A DNA stretch of 64,000 nucleotides from Persicaria tinctoria (GCA_037127255.1 JBANSL010000009.1:37345475-37409474); one strand, 5' to 3'; counted from the first letter of the stretch, positions 45,088-55,351 are shown. The notes: generated from the sequence alone by a model not told the origin. Program-made: numbers and translations.

Positions 45088-45202
45088 AGGTCTCATGTTA
45101 CACCCTATTTCATGTTTCACTAGAACCTTTACCTATATATATAATTTATTAATTAAGAAACCTCGAAATTAGTGGGTAATAAAACTAGTAGTTATATGTA
45201 AA

Positions 45203-45366
45203 GGGTGTTGTTAGATACACCGCAAATCCCCCATCAAAAGTGCACGTCGGAATTAACGTGCATACATTCTCAATTAATTAGCACGCTAAAAAAAATTAAT
45301 TAAGCCACTTCAACCCTGCACGTCAATTCCGACGTGCAGGATTTGGGGTGTGTATTTAGTCTGCAC
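45203..45366. mobile_element. Foldback/MITE-like inverted-repeat element
   Basis: The left arm has TTAGATACACCGCAAATCC and TGCACGTCGGAATTAACGTGC-like sequence. The right arm has their inverses (GCACGTCAATTCCGACGTGC then GGATTTGGGGTGTGTATTTA). The arms fold into a long imperfect hairpin around an AT-rich centre with TTAATTAA-type sequence. The TSD is not clear, so the class is unassigned. Confidence 0.6.
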
Positions 45367-45716
45367 TTATATAAAGATAGATTGGTTGCTAAAAAAAAAA
45401 ATTAAAATATTTTAAACTTAAAAAAAAGGTTTTTAATTAATCCCATTGGTTAATAATGTGACAATTTTTCATTCATTACTTGAAAATTTATGTGGATTAG
45501 TTTATTGAGTCAATTGTAAAATTAAGGTAGTTAATTATGACATCTAAGCAAAAGTTCTCATAAGCAGCAATTGTGGCACTCTGACACTGCATGAAGATGA
45601 TTTTAGTAAATGAATTGAATTTGGGGGAAAAAAATAAAATAATAAAAAAGGAAAGAAAAGGAAATAATGGAATTGGATGAGAGACCTAAAATTAAAGATT
45701 GTGCTTCTCTTTTAAT

Positions 45717-45949
45717 TAGGGGTGGGCACGGGACGGGACGGGATTAAGCCGGGATGGGACTCGTCCCGTGAAATTTTTACGGGACGGGATGGTGTCTGAA
45801 CGGGACGGGATCGGGGCGGGACGGGCCTTGTCCCGCATATAAAAATAATAAAATATTATATAAATTTGCAAAGTGAAAAATGCTTTCATAATTCATTATT
45901 TTGTATAATATGTTGAATACGGTATTCTTCTCAACTATATTATTCAATG

Positions 45950-46021
<72 letters not shown>

Positions 46022-46273
46022 TACAATTATTAATTGATACGATGATTGTATAATTAATTATAATATTCAACATATTTGGCTACATTATCTTACTAGATCA
46101 GGACGAAAAGGAATTGAGACGGGATTCACCAAATATTGTCTCATTATCGATTGATAGTTGGGAAGAATATATACCGTATTTAGCTATTTGCCTCTTCTAA
46201 CTCTAAATGAAATGCGGGGCTCAGCTTGTTAGCCAGCTCCGATCCAATTTTATTTAGAAACTTTTATTATTAT

Positions 46274-46312
<39 letters not shown>

Positions 46313-46866
46313 CCCACATTATAATTAAAAATAAAATAAAATAATATTACTTATTTTTATTTCTATTATTATAAAATAATTATACTTTACAAGAAAAAAT
46401 ATAATATAATATAATAATAATAATATAATAATAATAATAATAATAATAATTTTATCATAAATTAATATTATTTTTAAATTATATTATAATAATATTATTA
46501 TTATTATAAATTGAAAATTATTATTATAGTTATAAATAATATTTTCTCAAATAATAATAATAATATTATTATAAATAAATATTATTATTATTATAAATGG
46601 AAGATTATGATTATAATTATAATTATAATATTTGCTCAGAATAATAATACTAATAATATATTATTATTATTCTATAATATTATTATTATTATAAAAATTA
46701 TTATTATTATTATTATATGCGGGACGGGACGGGATTCGCGGGATCCCACCGGGATCGTCCCGCATAATTTTTGCGGGACATGATTCGCTATTTTGTCCTA
46801 AATCCCACCGGGATCGGGACGGGACCGGGACGGGCTCGGAATTTGCGGGATTTGTGCCCACCCCTA
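45717..46866. mobile_element. Non-autonomous hAT-like element with ATT microsatellites
   Basis: An 1150-bp segment with inverted ends TAGGGGTGGGCAC and an exact 8-bp TSD, CTTTTAAT (45709-45716, 46867-46874). Both features are diagnostic of hAT elements. Subterminal regions are packed with GGGACGGGAC/CGGGAT repeats. The centre is mostly ATT/AAT microsatellite (for example 45948-46020, 46272-46310, 46420-46450) with a short unrelated patch at 46170-46260. ORFs here are homopolymer-like translations of the microsatellite. No transposase. Confidence 0.88.
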
Positions 46867-46917
46867 CTTTTAATATATAGTTATAGATTATAGATTATAT
46901 AGATATACAATTATAGA

Positions 46918-47376
46918 TAGACATGTTAAACGGGTCATTCGGGTCGGGTTTAGGTCGGGTCACTTCGGATCTCGGGTAAAACGGATTTCGGGTAAAATGG
47001 GTTCCGAGTGTTTCCGGGTTGACTTGAACCCGAATTTGATTGGGTTTTGGGTCATTTCGGGTCGATTTCGGGTTTGTCAATTTTTTCTTTTTTAAATTAA
47101 AAAAATCATGATTTGATAATTTTGAGATAAATTTTAATTATATATATTAAAAAATTAATTATATATAATTATAAATCAACCGGGTAAATCGGGTCACCGG
47201 ATCAATCGGGTAAATCGGGTCAAAATTAACGGGTCACCGGGTCGAAACCCAGATTACCCGAAAAATTTCTGATTTTTCGGGTTCGGGTTGGAAAAAAAAA
47301 AATTCGGGTCAAAATTTTCGGGTTCGGGTCGGAAATTTTTCGGGCATTCGGGTCGGGTTGTGTTTTGACAAGTCTA
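46918..47376. mobile_element. Second non-autonomous hAT-like element
   Basis: A 459-bp segment with inverted ends TAGACATGTTAAA and (reverse complement) TAGACTTGTCAAA and an exact 8-bp TSD, ATTATAGA (46910-46917, 47377-47384). Subterminal CGGGTCGGGT/TTCGGGT repeats face inward from both ends. It lies only 43 bp from the TSD of the previous hAT-like element. Confidence 0.88.
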
Positions 47377-47668
47377 ATTATAGATGGTCATACTATCACC
47401 ACACAAGATTAGTCATCGCTTCACAATACCATTTTTTTTTTTTGAATACAAGGAAAGTAATTAATTACCAGAAAAAATCTCTCTTGAAAAAGTGTCCGTA
47501 CTGGCGACTGCTAGGAACACAACGTCTGCGAGCGCGTGCGAGGACCATCTCCGGCTCCACCCTCACGGTGGCCGTGCAGGCGGTCTTCAAACGACGGTGA
47601 GGAAGTTGGTGGTGTGAGGTCCGCTGTCTCAACCACGGAGATTTGAGGGTATCGAGGGTTCGAGAAAG

Positions 47669-47988
47669 ATGAACAGTACAAACCCTAACAAGATCGAAAT
47701 TAATGGCGAAGTTGATTTGAAGGGAAAGAAAGTGGCTGAGGAGACGCCATTGAATGTTGGGAATGCAAATCTAGTCCAAATGGTGGGTAAAGCCATAAAT
47801 GCGGAAGAAGGTCATGTATTTAAGGAATCTGTGGGAATGAATTTCTCCCAAGCCGTCAAAAGTAGGCCAGCGACCAAATTTGAGGGGGCTAGATCAGTTC
47901 CGGTGAGTCCGTTTGCTGATAATCGGAATATCCAGAGGGTGGAGAAGCTCACACTGTTTGAGGATGTCGAGAAAGGTAAGCTTAAAAT
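47669..47988 (+). pseudogene. LINE ORF1-like protein, N-terminal part (split by Athila-like element 2)
   Basis: ATG at 47669 opens an ORF (MNSTNPNKIEINGEVDLKGK...) leading into MNFSQAVKSRPATKFEGA and a VSPFADNRNIQRVEKLTLFE segment, typical of the start of plant LINE ORF1 proteins just ahead of a DUF4283 domain. About 190 bp upstream (47478-47668) is GC-rich and could be the LINE 5' leader. The ORF is broken after GKLKI by element 2 at TSD AAAAT (47984-47988). The residues after that point come from the inserted LTR. Such proteins bind LINE RNA. The remainder is at 53901. Confidence 0.65.
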
Positions 47989-48985
47989 TGTTGTTGCAGG
48001 AGGTAATCGAGTATGAAATAAATTTAAAGTATAAATCAGAATGACTTCCCTGTCTCAGCAAATAATACAAGACTTCCTCCCGTTGTAGTAAGAGAAAATC
48101 AGGATCGAATCCACGAGGAAGCACGTCAGCAGTTCTTAGATAGCTGTAGATTCTCACAGAAGCAGAGCAACAGAAAGACAGAAACACAAAAACATAAATA
48201 AACCCGGCAAGAGCAACTAAAACAAAAGCAAAGATCTAACTAAAGATAGAAAGTAAAGCAAAGGAAGTAAAGAACAAAGCAAAACAGAAGCAAATCAACT
48301 CGACCTAGACGAAGCCCTCCTCGAGATCGACCAGATCTCCTCTATGTCGAGTAAAAACAGTAAAAGACAGAAACTTTAAAATTGCAGAATTCAAACCGAA
48401 ACTCAGATTTTCGACTGAAATAAACTTCAATATATTAAAAGACTTCCAAGGCCAGGGTTTCAACACCACAACGATAACCATGCAAAGTAACACATAAAGG
48501 CATAAAAGATCATTCTTTCCATCAAATAACTTTCGTCATTAACACATAGGCATATAGAGGCTCTCGCATAAACCCTAATTGTTACTAACCCTTTTTCACA
48601 TAATTAATCCAAGTTGCATTAAGATCACTTTCGCTTCAATAACACAAACAAGGATCACCTTCAACTCTCGCAAAAGAATCATGCTCATAGGGATAGAAGA
48701 TGAATCGCACAAAAAGATCTGATCTTTATCGCATTGCCTCACATGGCCACCGTCGGGCTCACCCCAGCCCCAGAAGTGGGTGGACTACTCACACCTCATC
48801 GTAGTAACAGACATTGATTGATGAAAAGAAACTTGCATTAAAACTAAATTCAAAAGCCTTTACAATCTTGGCAATCAACTTTCGCTGAAAGCCAAAACCC
48901 TAAAAACTTTAGAACTCCTAAACTTCTCTATGCATCTAACTAATTGTCTCTTGAATTGAATGAATAAAACTGAGCCCCTAGGGCC

Positions 48986-48994
48986 TTATTTATA
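48986..48994 (-). promoter_or_regulatory. LTR TATA-like box (element 2, 3' LTR)
   Basis: Minus-strand TATAAATAA in the same context as in element 1. Confidence 0.55.
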
Positions 48995-49261
48995 GCCTTC
49001 ATTCCCTAGCTAATCTAGGAAAGAAGATATCTATCTCTATCTAAAATTATATCTAAAACTTGAAAGGATAAATAAATTTTTTATGGAAATAAATCTAAAA
49101 GGGAAAGATAAAACTAAATAGGGTAAGTCTTCATGATGTTGATAGATCTCGTCTCCCATGGATAGACTTGATCAACTTTGGATAGATCTTCGGCCATTCT
49201 TGGATTCCTTCACGCCGAAGTAAAGCTAAACCGAGTAGGACTCGTCACGACGACGCGTTTC

Positions 49262-49645
49262 TGGAAACTGGGTCTACTCGACCTCGACCACGGCCTTGTC
49301 GATCTCGAGTAGCCCTCGTCTATCTCTAGTAGCCCTCGTCTGTCTCGAGTAGCCGGTGCTCGACAAGGCTCGGACATGGCTCGGAGGTCTAGTCGATCTC
49401 GAGTAGCCCTACTCTGTCTCGAGTAGAGGTGGTCTGCGTCTTCGTCTTCGGCTTCTCGGCTCGGCACCGCTCATCGACTCCGGACATGGCTCGTCGATCT
49501 CGACCAAGTCTACTCGAGATCGAGTAGGGTTCCGGGAGTCGGGTTGTCTCTGACTCAGTGTCCTCGACCAGCCCTACTCGACCAGGTGTGGTCGAACAGT
49601 TCTTGTCGAGATCGAGTAGAGGCTTGTCGATCTCGAGTAGAGTTC
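49262..49645. repeat. TCGA motif cluster, element 2 LTR
   Basis: Pairs such as CTCGACCTCGAC, GTCGATCTCGAG and GTCGAGATCGAG, mixed with decayed variants (TCTATCTCTAG, TCTGTCTCGAG) that keep the spacing but lose the CG. This suggests that the motif erodes with age. Confidence 0.8.
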
Positions 49646-50023
49646 TCTCAGCTTTCTGTTCTGTTCTTGAAATGCACTTTACCGAGTCCTCGTTTGTCGG
49701 ATTGACGCATATGACCATGCGTTGGAAAGCTCTTTCCGAGGGCTACAACTCTCATGAAGACATCAAAGCTTGATTCAGAACGAAGAATGGTGAAAATGGC
49801 CTTTTCTCCAGCTGCACCATTCTTGGCTTCTCCATGAGTTTCCTTTAAGCTCCAAAGTGCGTCCGATTTCTGCGAAATATAACCAAAACTTGTGTAGACC
49901 TCCATATATTGCAAATAAGTGTAAACTACACAGATTCTGTATTGTTCTAACCCAAATGTATGCGATGTATGCAGAAATCGATATAAAAGTAAATGTAAAA
50001 CATGGCGAATTAGGCTCACAACA

Positions 50024-51850
50024 AACACCCCATACTTAAGCTTGCTTGTCCTCAAGCAATACTTTTAATTGTCATTCAGGGGAAGAATTCAAAACTCTCA
50101 ACATCTTAGATTCATTCTCATATGTCCCTGCAATCAATTACCATCCTCGAAAAGGTCCTAGTGTCACAGATTCATGCATGTGCAATTTAAAAAGCAACAT
50201 CTACTCACAAAAGAAGGGTTATTCAAAAACAATATAAGTGACAAAGCATTGATAATCAAGAAGACTTTAATTTAAGCTCATGAAGGAGTAGATTGGTAAA
50301 AGGCTTAAGGGTGGGCAATTTTTGGCAATGTGGTGCTTTTGATCCGGGGAAATGGAGTATTTCCAAACTTTGAGTTTCATTCCACATTCTTTCTCCATAT
50401 AATTCATCACCTTTCATATTGCTTTTCTCAATAATAATGCTTTTACCTCTCTAACCTCAGCACTGCCTTCTCGCGAGTCGCAAACATGGGTGTCATGAAT
50501 GGCCCCGGATACTTAGTGCTTTGGACTCCTCACAATGTGTCCCATCTCTCCAAACTATTATCTCAGAGAGCAGGGTCAATCTACCTTTATCTCCTGAGGT
50601 CATTGGATTTTCTTTCACTCATTAAATTTTTCATATAATTCAAACAATTTCCTTCCAAACCCCAATAATGATAAACACAACAACCATATAACAATCTCCA
50701 TAATGTAACATCATTCTCAACATAATCCCCGGATAAGGTAAAGAATGACCATATTTAGATCATGTGGAGCAATAATTGAAATAAGGCATATTTTGGCTTT
50801 TGTGATGCATAAGCATGGGTAAGGCTAGGATTATAACAATATGAGCATTATATGGAAATATAAAGTCCTCCTTTTATGGGTAAGACTATTATCTCAGAGA
50901 GCAGGGTCAATCTACCTTTATCTCCTGAGGTGATTGGATTTTCTTTCACTCATTAAATTTTTCATATAATTCAAACAATTTCCTTCCAAACCCCAATAAT
51001 GATAAACACAACAACCATATAACAATCTCCATAATGTAACATCATTCTCAACATAATCCCCGGATAAGGTAAAGAATGACCATATTTAGATCATGTGGAG
51101 CAATAATTGAAATAAGGCATATTTTGGCTTTTGTGATGCATAAGCATGGGTAAGGCTAGGATTATAACAATATGAGCATTATATGGAAATATAAAGTCCT
51201 CCATCCTTTTATCATGCTACATGTCAAAAGCAACTTCAAATTTTACCTCCTTTTATGGTTTTCAAGAAATAATGCACTTCATCATGACTTCCCTTTACTA
51301 GGTAATTTCATGCTATATCTCTAATGAATCCAATTTTGCATCGTCGAGTTCAATATAAGCTTTCATGACATTATTCAAAAATTTCAATGGGGGTCATTTT
51401 TCTTAACTTTGGAAAACATGCATATAAAGCATATAAATCAATAATGCATTCCAAAATAGCCATGTAGCAATCCAAAGCAATAATGTACATATATGTCAAA
51501 TATGCTCAAATATAGCAAATATGCACAAAGTAAGCCCTTCCCCCACCCCATACTTAAACATTACAGTGTCCTCACTGTATAAAAAACAATGTAAAGGGTA
51601 AAGAAAGAAACTCACAAGACATGAGTGCAGAGCCGCAAAATTTCGAATGGAGCACCTCCTAGTCCGAGTATTAATGTAGCTTGGTTCCATCCATTGACCT
51701 GAAAAGTAGAAGACATATACCTATAATAGAAAAAACCAAAATGTTCAAAACCAAAAACAAAAACAAAAACAATGTCCAAAAAGAATGTCCTAAAAAGTCT
51801 ATGTACAAGCTCTAGATTTTATAGTCGCTAGGCCGACTTTCCATTTAGCA
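50024..51850 (-). other. Non-coding 3' region of element 2
   Basis: Collinear with 1414-2881 of element 1, including the polypurine tract at 50024-50040. It contains a roughly 330-bp direct duplication at 50554-51215. No ORF. The TCGA cluster that element 3 has at 62930-63085 is absent here. Confidence 0.75.
50554..51215 (+). repeat. Tandem duplication of about 331 bp inside element 2
   Basis: Positions 50554-50871 recur at 50885-51202 (offset 331) and are almost identical, beginning ACTATTATCTCAGAGAGCAG and ending AAAGTCCTCC. Elements 1 and 3 have a single copy, so the duplication is specific to this insertion. Confidence 0.85.
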
Positions 51851-52578
51851 TTAGCCTAGCTCATCTTTGTCCGGAGGTATAGGTGGATCTGGTGGTTCCT
51901 CCGGTGGTGGGAAGCGTGGGATGTCATCCGGGTGCATCATGTGAAGAAGCTTGAACCTCCCTGAGTGGATGCTGCATGGCTCCTTCCATCCATCTTCCTG
52001 GGCTCCAGCTGGCATGCATAAAGGAATATATAAAGGAAATTTGCATATCTCATCATCATAGCTCTTCCGTTCCATTGGTTGATTTGTTTGCATGTCTCCA
52101 TCACAGCAAAACAGTGGAGTGGGAAGAGATATTTCCACCTCATCATGCGGAGCAGCATGCCACTTTGCGAGGAGCCCATACTTGAATATGAACATCGGTT
52201 GCTCAAAATTGTCAGGAATAGCTTTCACCATATAAGGCAAAAGTGACTTTGAAGCACCATGGGCAACGACGTCCGGATTTTGCGTTGGTGGCTCTTCTTC
52301 TTCTTGGGATCCTTCCAAAGATTCTTCAAAGAAAGATAGTGAAATAGAAATAGAGGAAGGACATACTTGGGTTTCTGTGGTACAGACGATTTCGGCTAGT
52401 GTTTCTGGATCAGTTCCTCCAGAATGTGTATATGTCGAGTCCAGGTAATGTTCCCATCTACGCAACACAAGCTTAGCTTCTGCCTGCCTCGCACGCTCAA
52501 CTGCTTGTTCCCTCGCTGTCCTTTCATTGGCGATAGTGGCATCCTTTGCAGCTAGCTCCCTGGTAAGCCTTGCGATCA
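51851..52578 (-). CDS. Element 2 ORF: gag-like N-terminus joined to an unrecognised conserved region (5' truncated)
   Basis: About 242 codons open from the deletion junction to TAA (51851-51853). The first 30 or so residues (IARLTRELAAKDATIANERT) match the gag coiled coil of element 1. The rest is unlike gag: an acidic stretch (EGSQEEEEPPTQN), FEQPMFIFKYGLLAKW, a cysteine pair (LFCCDGD), ICKFPLYIPLCMP, and a C-terminus FKLLHMMHPDDIP followed by a Pro/Asp-rich tail. Element 3 encodes the same protein with about three quarters identity by eye and no internal stop. The true start codon was lost with the deletion; an in-frame GTG at the junction is not taken as a start. No enzymatic motif is recognised. 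Confidence 0.65.
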
Positions 52579-52582
52579 CACA
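52572..52582. other. Deletion junction with microhomology, element 2
   Basis: The codon-side sequence GCGATCA(GCTG in element 1) is joined to the LTR-side sequence (GAATCA)CACAAAA seen in element 3. ATCA is shared by both sides. A clean deletion removed the ORF start, leader, primer site and 719 bp of LTR, consistent with end joining or template switching at microhomology. Confidence 0.7.
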
Positions 52583-53895
52583 AAAAGATCTGATCTTTAT
52601 CGCATTGCCTCACATGGCCACCGTCGGGCTCACCCCAGCCCCAGAAGTGGGTGGACTACTCACACCTCATCGCAGTAACAGACATTGATTGATGAAAAGA
52701 AACTTGCATTAAAACTAAATTCAAAAGCCTTTACAATCTTGGCAATCAACTTTCGCTGAAAGCCAAAACCCTAAAAACTTTAGAACTCCTAAACTTCTCT
52801 GTGCAACTAACTAATTGTCTCTTGAATTGAATGAATAAAACTGAGCCCCTAGGGCCTTATTTATAGCCTTCATTCCCTAGCTAATCTAGGAAAGAAGATA
52901 TCTATCTCTATCTAAAATTATATCTAAAACTTGAAAGGATAAATAAATTTTTTATGGAAATAAATCTAAAAGGGAAAGATAAAACTAAATAGGGTAAGTC
53001 TTCATGATGTTGATAGATCTCGTCTCCCATGGATAGACTTGATCAACTTTGGATAGATCTTCGGCCATTCTCGGATTCCTTCACGCCCAAGTAAAGCTAA
53101 ACCGAGTAGGACTCGTCACGACGACGCGTTTCTGGAAACTGGGTCTACTCGACCTCGACCACGGCCTTGTCGATCTCGAGTAGCCCTCGTCTATCTCTAG
53201 TAGCCCTCGTCTGTCTCGAGTAGCCGGTGCTCGACAAGGCTCGGACATGGCTCGGAGGTCTAGTCGATCTCGAGTAGCCCTACTCTGTCTCGAGTAGAGG
53301 TGGTCTGCGTCTTCGTCTTCGGCTTCTCGGCTCGGCACCGCTCGTCGACTCCGGACATGGCTCGTCGATCTCGACCAAGTCTACTCGAGATCGAGTAGGG
53401 TTCCGGGAGTCGGGTTGTCTCTGACTCAGTGTCCTCGACCAGCCCTACTCGACCAGGTGTGGTCGAACAACCCTTGTCGAGATCGAGTAGAGGCTTGTCG
53501 ATCTCGAGTAGAGTTCTCTCAGCTTTCTGTTCTGTTCTTGAAACGCACTTTACCGAGTCCTCGTTTGTCGGATTGACGCATATGACCATGCGTTGGAAAG
53601 CTCTTTCCGAGGGATACAACTCTCGTGAAGACATCAAAGCTTGATTCAGAACGAAGAATGGTGAAAAATGGCCTTTTCTCCAGCTGCACCATTCTTGGCT
53701 TCTCCATGAGTTTCCTTTAAGCTCCAAAGTGCGTCCGATTTCTGCGAAATATAACCAAAACTTGTGTAGACCTCCATATATTGCAAATAAGTGTAAACTA
53801 CACAGATTCTGTATTGTTCTAACCCAAATGTATGCGATGTATGCAGAAATCGATATAAAAGTAAATGTAAAACATGGCGAATTAGGCTCACAACA
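52579..53895 (-). repeat. Right (5') LTR of element 2, truncated
   Basis: Aligns with 48708-50023 of the left LTR and ends CTCACAACA before TSD AAAAT. It keeps the TATA-like box (52857-52865) and the TCGA cluster at about 53141-53520, so it retains the U3 half but not the R/U5 half. Confidence 0.9.
52857..52865 (-). promoter_or_regulatory. LTR TATA-like box (element 2, truncated 5' LTR)
   Basis: Minus-strand TATAAATAA. Transcription from here would run into the deletion junction and could still cover the ORF at 51851-52578. Confidence 0.5.
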
Positions 53896-53900
53896 AAAAT

Positions 53901-54145
53901 CAGGGAAGAAGATGTGCAGGAATCGAAGAGAATCTGGGGTGCCACTTTGATTGGCGTCGTCACTGGAGGGTGTGTGCCTTATGCTGCTATGAGATACTTG
54001 GTAGAGAATGAGTGGAAGGCACAGTGCCCTAAAATGTTCCAAAAGAACAACGATGTCTATGTTTTCAGGTTCCACTCGGAGAAGGACCTTAATTGGGTTC
54101 TCACTTCTCAGTAGCGGGCCTTGGAGCGTTCAAGGTACAAGACCG
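53901..54145 (+). pseudogene. LINE ORF1-like protein, DUF4283 segment after element 2
   Basis: The continuation of 47669-47988. It reads SKRIWGATLIGVVTGGCVPY, AAMRYLVENEWKAQCPKMF, NDVYVFRFHSEKDLNWVL, then after a frame change near 54112 GPWSVQGTRPVI. This order matches the DUF4283 domain of plant LINE ORF1 and related nucleic-acid-binding proteins. Similarity stops at about 54145, where the sequence passes into minus-strand LTR-element DNA. No zinc knuckle is left. Confidence 0.65.
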
Positions 54146-55010
54146 GTGATCCAGAAGAGGGGGATGTCGGGGATGCAGATTACCTGCTACAGGAACTACA
54201 CTTGTACACGACATCAACAATGTCGATGGCTCAAGCGCATTTGGTGATGAATTCGGCTGGATTTGCGCCTCTTCCTCATCCATTCCGTGTCCTTCAAGAA
54301 TTCTTTGATTCGTGGTTTCGATTTCGCTAGCCATGTCCTTCCCTGGCAAATTGCTTTGGGTGTCAAGATCAGCTATGAACTTGTCATCTAGAAAGGGCTC
54401 GTCGCTTTTCTTAAGCGAAGCAGCCTCTGAAATGAACGAAGCGTCAATTTCTTGATTAGCGTTTGCAAGCGACGCTTCAACCTCTTCTTGGAAATCTTGA
54501 AATTTGCCGTCGGTATCGAAACTTGGTGCTTTCATCCCCTGTTTCTCCACTTCAATGTCTGTCAGAGTTGGCTGAATCGGAGTTTCGATCTTGCTTTCCC
54601 CGTCGTCGATCTCGGCTTCAAGAAACAACTCCAATTGACAACATCCGTCATAGATGTCTCTGTGATTGAATGACTCGAAGGCTCTGAAAGCCGATTTCTT
54701 TCTGTTGGAAGTGAATCCTTGAGTGATACTGCTCTCCAGGGCAAAAAACTTATATGCATTCGATCCTCCCAAACCTACAGAACAAGCAATCCAGCTCTTC
54801 CCGTGAAATCGAATACCTCAGTAGATGAATCTTGAGGAGAAGGGTTCGACCCTTCGATTCTTGTAGCGAAGCGGCCCCTTGTGAACTCAAATCGACTGGA
54901 TCAATTGTCGATTTCTCCTTCGATCCCAACCAGCGCATAATTTCTTCGAATTGTATCCTCCAATCATCACCTGTTGAAGCATTTGAAAGTGAAGAAACCA
55001 CGGCCGCCAT
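54146..55010 (-). pseudogene. Gag-like ORF with an RRM-like segment, minus-strand LTR element
   Basis: Starts at the ATG about 55010 (MAAVVSSLSNASTGDDW), 86 bp from a minus-strand iMet primer site, the position expected for gag. The first frame runs to about 54750 (TLLLKIHLLRYSISREELDC then LFCRFGRIECI). After one frame shift it continues as KSAFRAFESFNHRDIYDGCC, then an acidic tail to about 54146. The order beta-helix-beta ... helix, with N/H-RDIYDGCCQL, resembles an RRM of polypyrimidine-tract-binding proteins. That likeness is from memory of the family and needs a profile search. It is not a standard copia gag. The 3' part and left LTR are missing. Confidence 0.45.
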
Positions 55011-55095
55011 TGTCTTCCTTTCGAGTTGCGAATTCCAGTACAAAATCGAAAAAAATTGAAGACAAAAATCTTAGTTATAGGTCAGAAGATCTACT

Positions 55096-55107
55096 GCTCT
55101 GATACCA
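55096..55107 (-). other. Primer-binding site for initiator tRNA-Met
   Basis: TGGTATCAGAGC on the minus strand, one base from the LTR beginning at 55109. Confidence 0.88.
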
Positions 55108-55108
55108 C

Positions 55109-55351
55109 TGTTATGATTCGAACGGATGCACAGGTCAAGCTCCCATGGAAGCTTATGGAAAGATTGATGAACAGAAGGAAGGGGGTGAGAAATTAGACAG
55201 AGAAGGGAGAGAGGGAGAATAGAGATTAGGAGAGAGATAGGTTATATGTCTGATTCTTACTTGGATAACTCGTCATTACAACCAATAGGATATTTATACC
55301 CTAACCCTAATACCTAATATCTAATAAGGACATTACAATAGGATCATAACA
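55109..55351 (-). repeat. 5' LTR of a minus-strand LTR element
   Basis: A 243-bp LTR with inverted ends TGTTATGAT...ATCATAACA. A minus-strand TATAAATA lies at about 55291-55298. Only this LTR is present; no second copy is seen in the window. The adjoining TTGTC (55352-55356) is the expected TSD position. Confidence 0.8.

Larger units (their letters stand above)
14940..45133. mobile_element. Possible TIR (Mutator-like) element split by a LINE and everything nested in it
   Basis: The segment at 14940-14985 and the reverse complement of 45088-45133 align over about 45 bp (GGTGAGGTTCCAGTGAAAC against GGTAAAGGTTCTAGTGAAAC, then ATAGGGTGTAAC in both). They face each other, and both are bordered by TATATATAT (14931-14939 and 45134-45142), a possible 9-bp duplication. 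Without the LINE and its nested insertions, the element would be about 2.1 kb (14940-15148 plus 43264-45133). No transposase ORF is seen. The flanking repeat is low complexity, so two independent copies in inverted orientation remain possible. Confidence 0.45.
47989..50023 (-). repeat. Left (3') LTR of Athila-like element 2
   Basis: 2035 bp. TCGA motifs at about 48298-48350 and 49262-49645. The TATA-like box is at 48986-48994. It differs from the right LTR at about a dozen positions over 1.3 kb, so this insertion is older than element 1. Confidence 0.9.
47989..53895 (-). mobile_element. Athila-like element 2, 5' end deleted
   Basis: Same family as element 1: LTR starts TGTTGTTGCAGG, ends CTCACAACA, TSD AAAAT (47984-47988, 53896-53900). 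Its 5' (right) LTR lacks the first 719 bp as aligned to the left LTR. The primer site, leader and ATG region are also gone, joined directly to codon sequence at about 52578. The interior holds one ORF (51851-52578) and the family's non-coding 3' region with an internal duplication. It can no longer replicate. Confidence 0.9.

Noticed and set aside
45777..46073. Leucine/isoleucine/asparagine-rich ORFs around 45777-46861
   Set aside because: They are translations of ATT/AAT microsatellite inside a hAT-like element.
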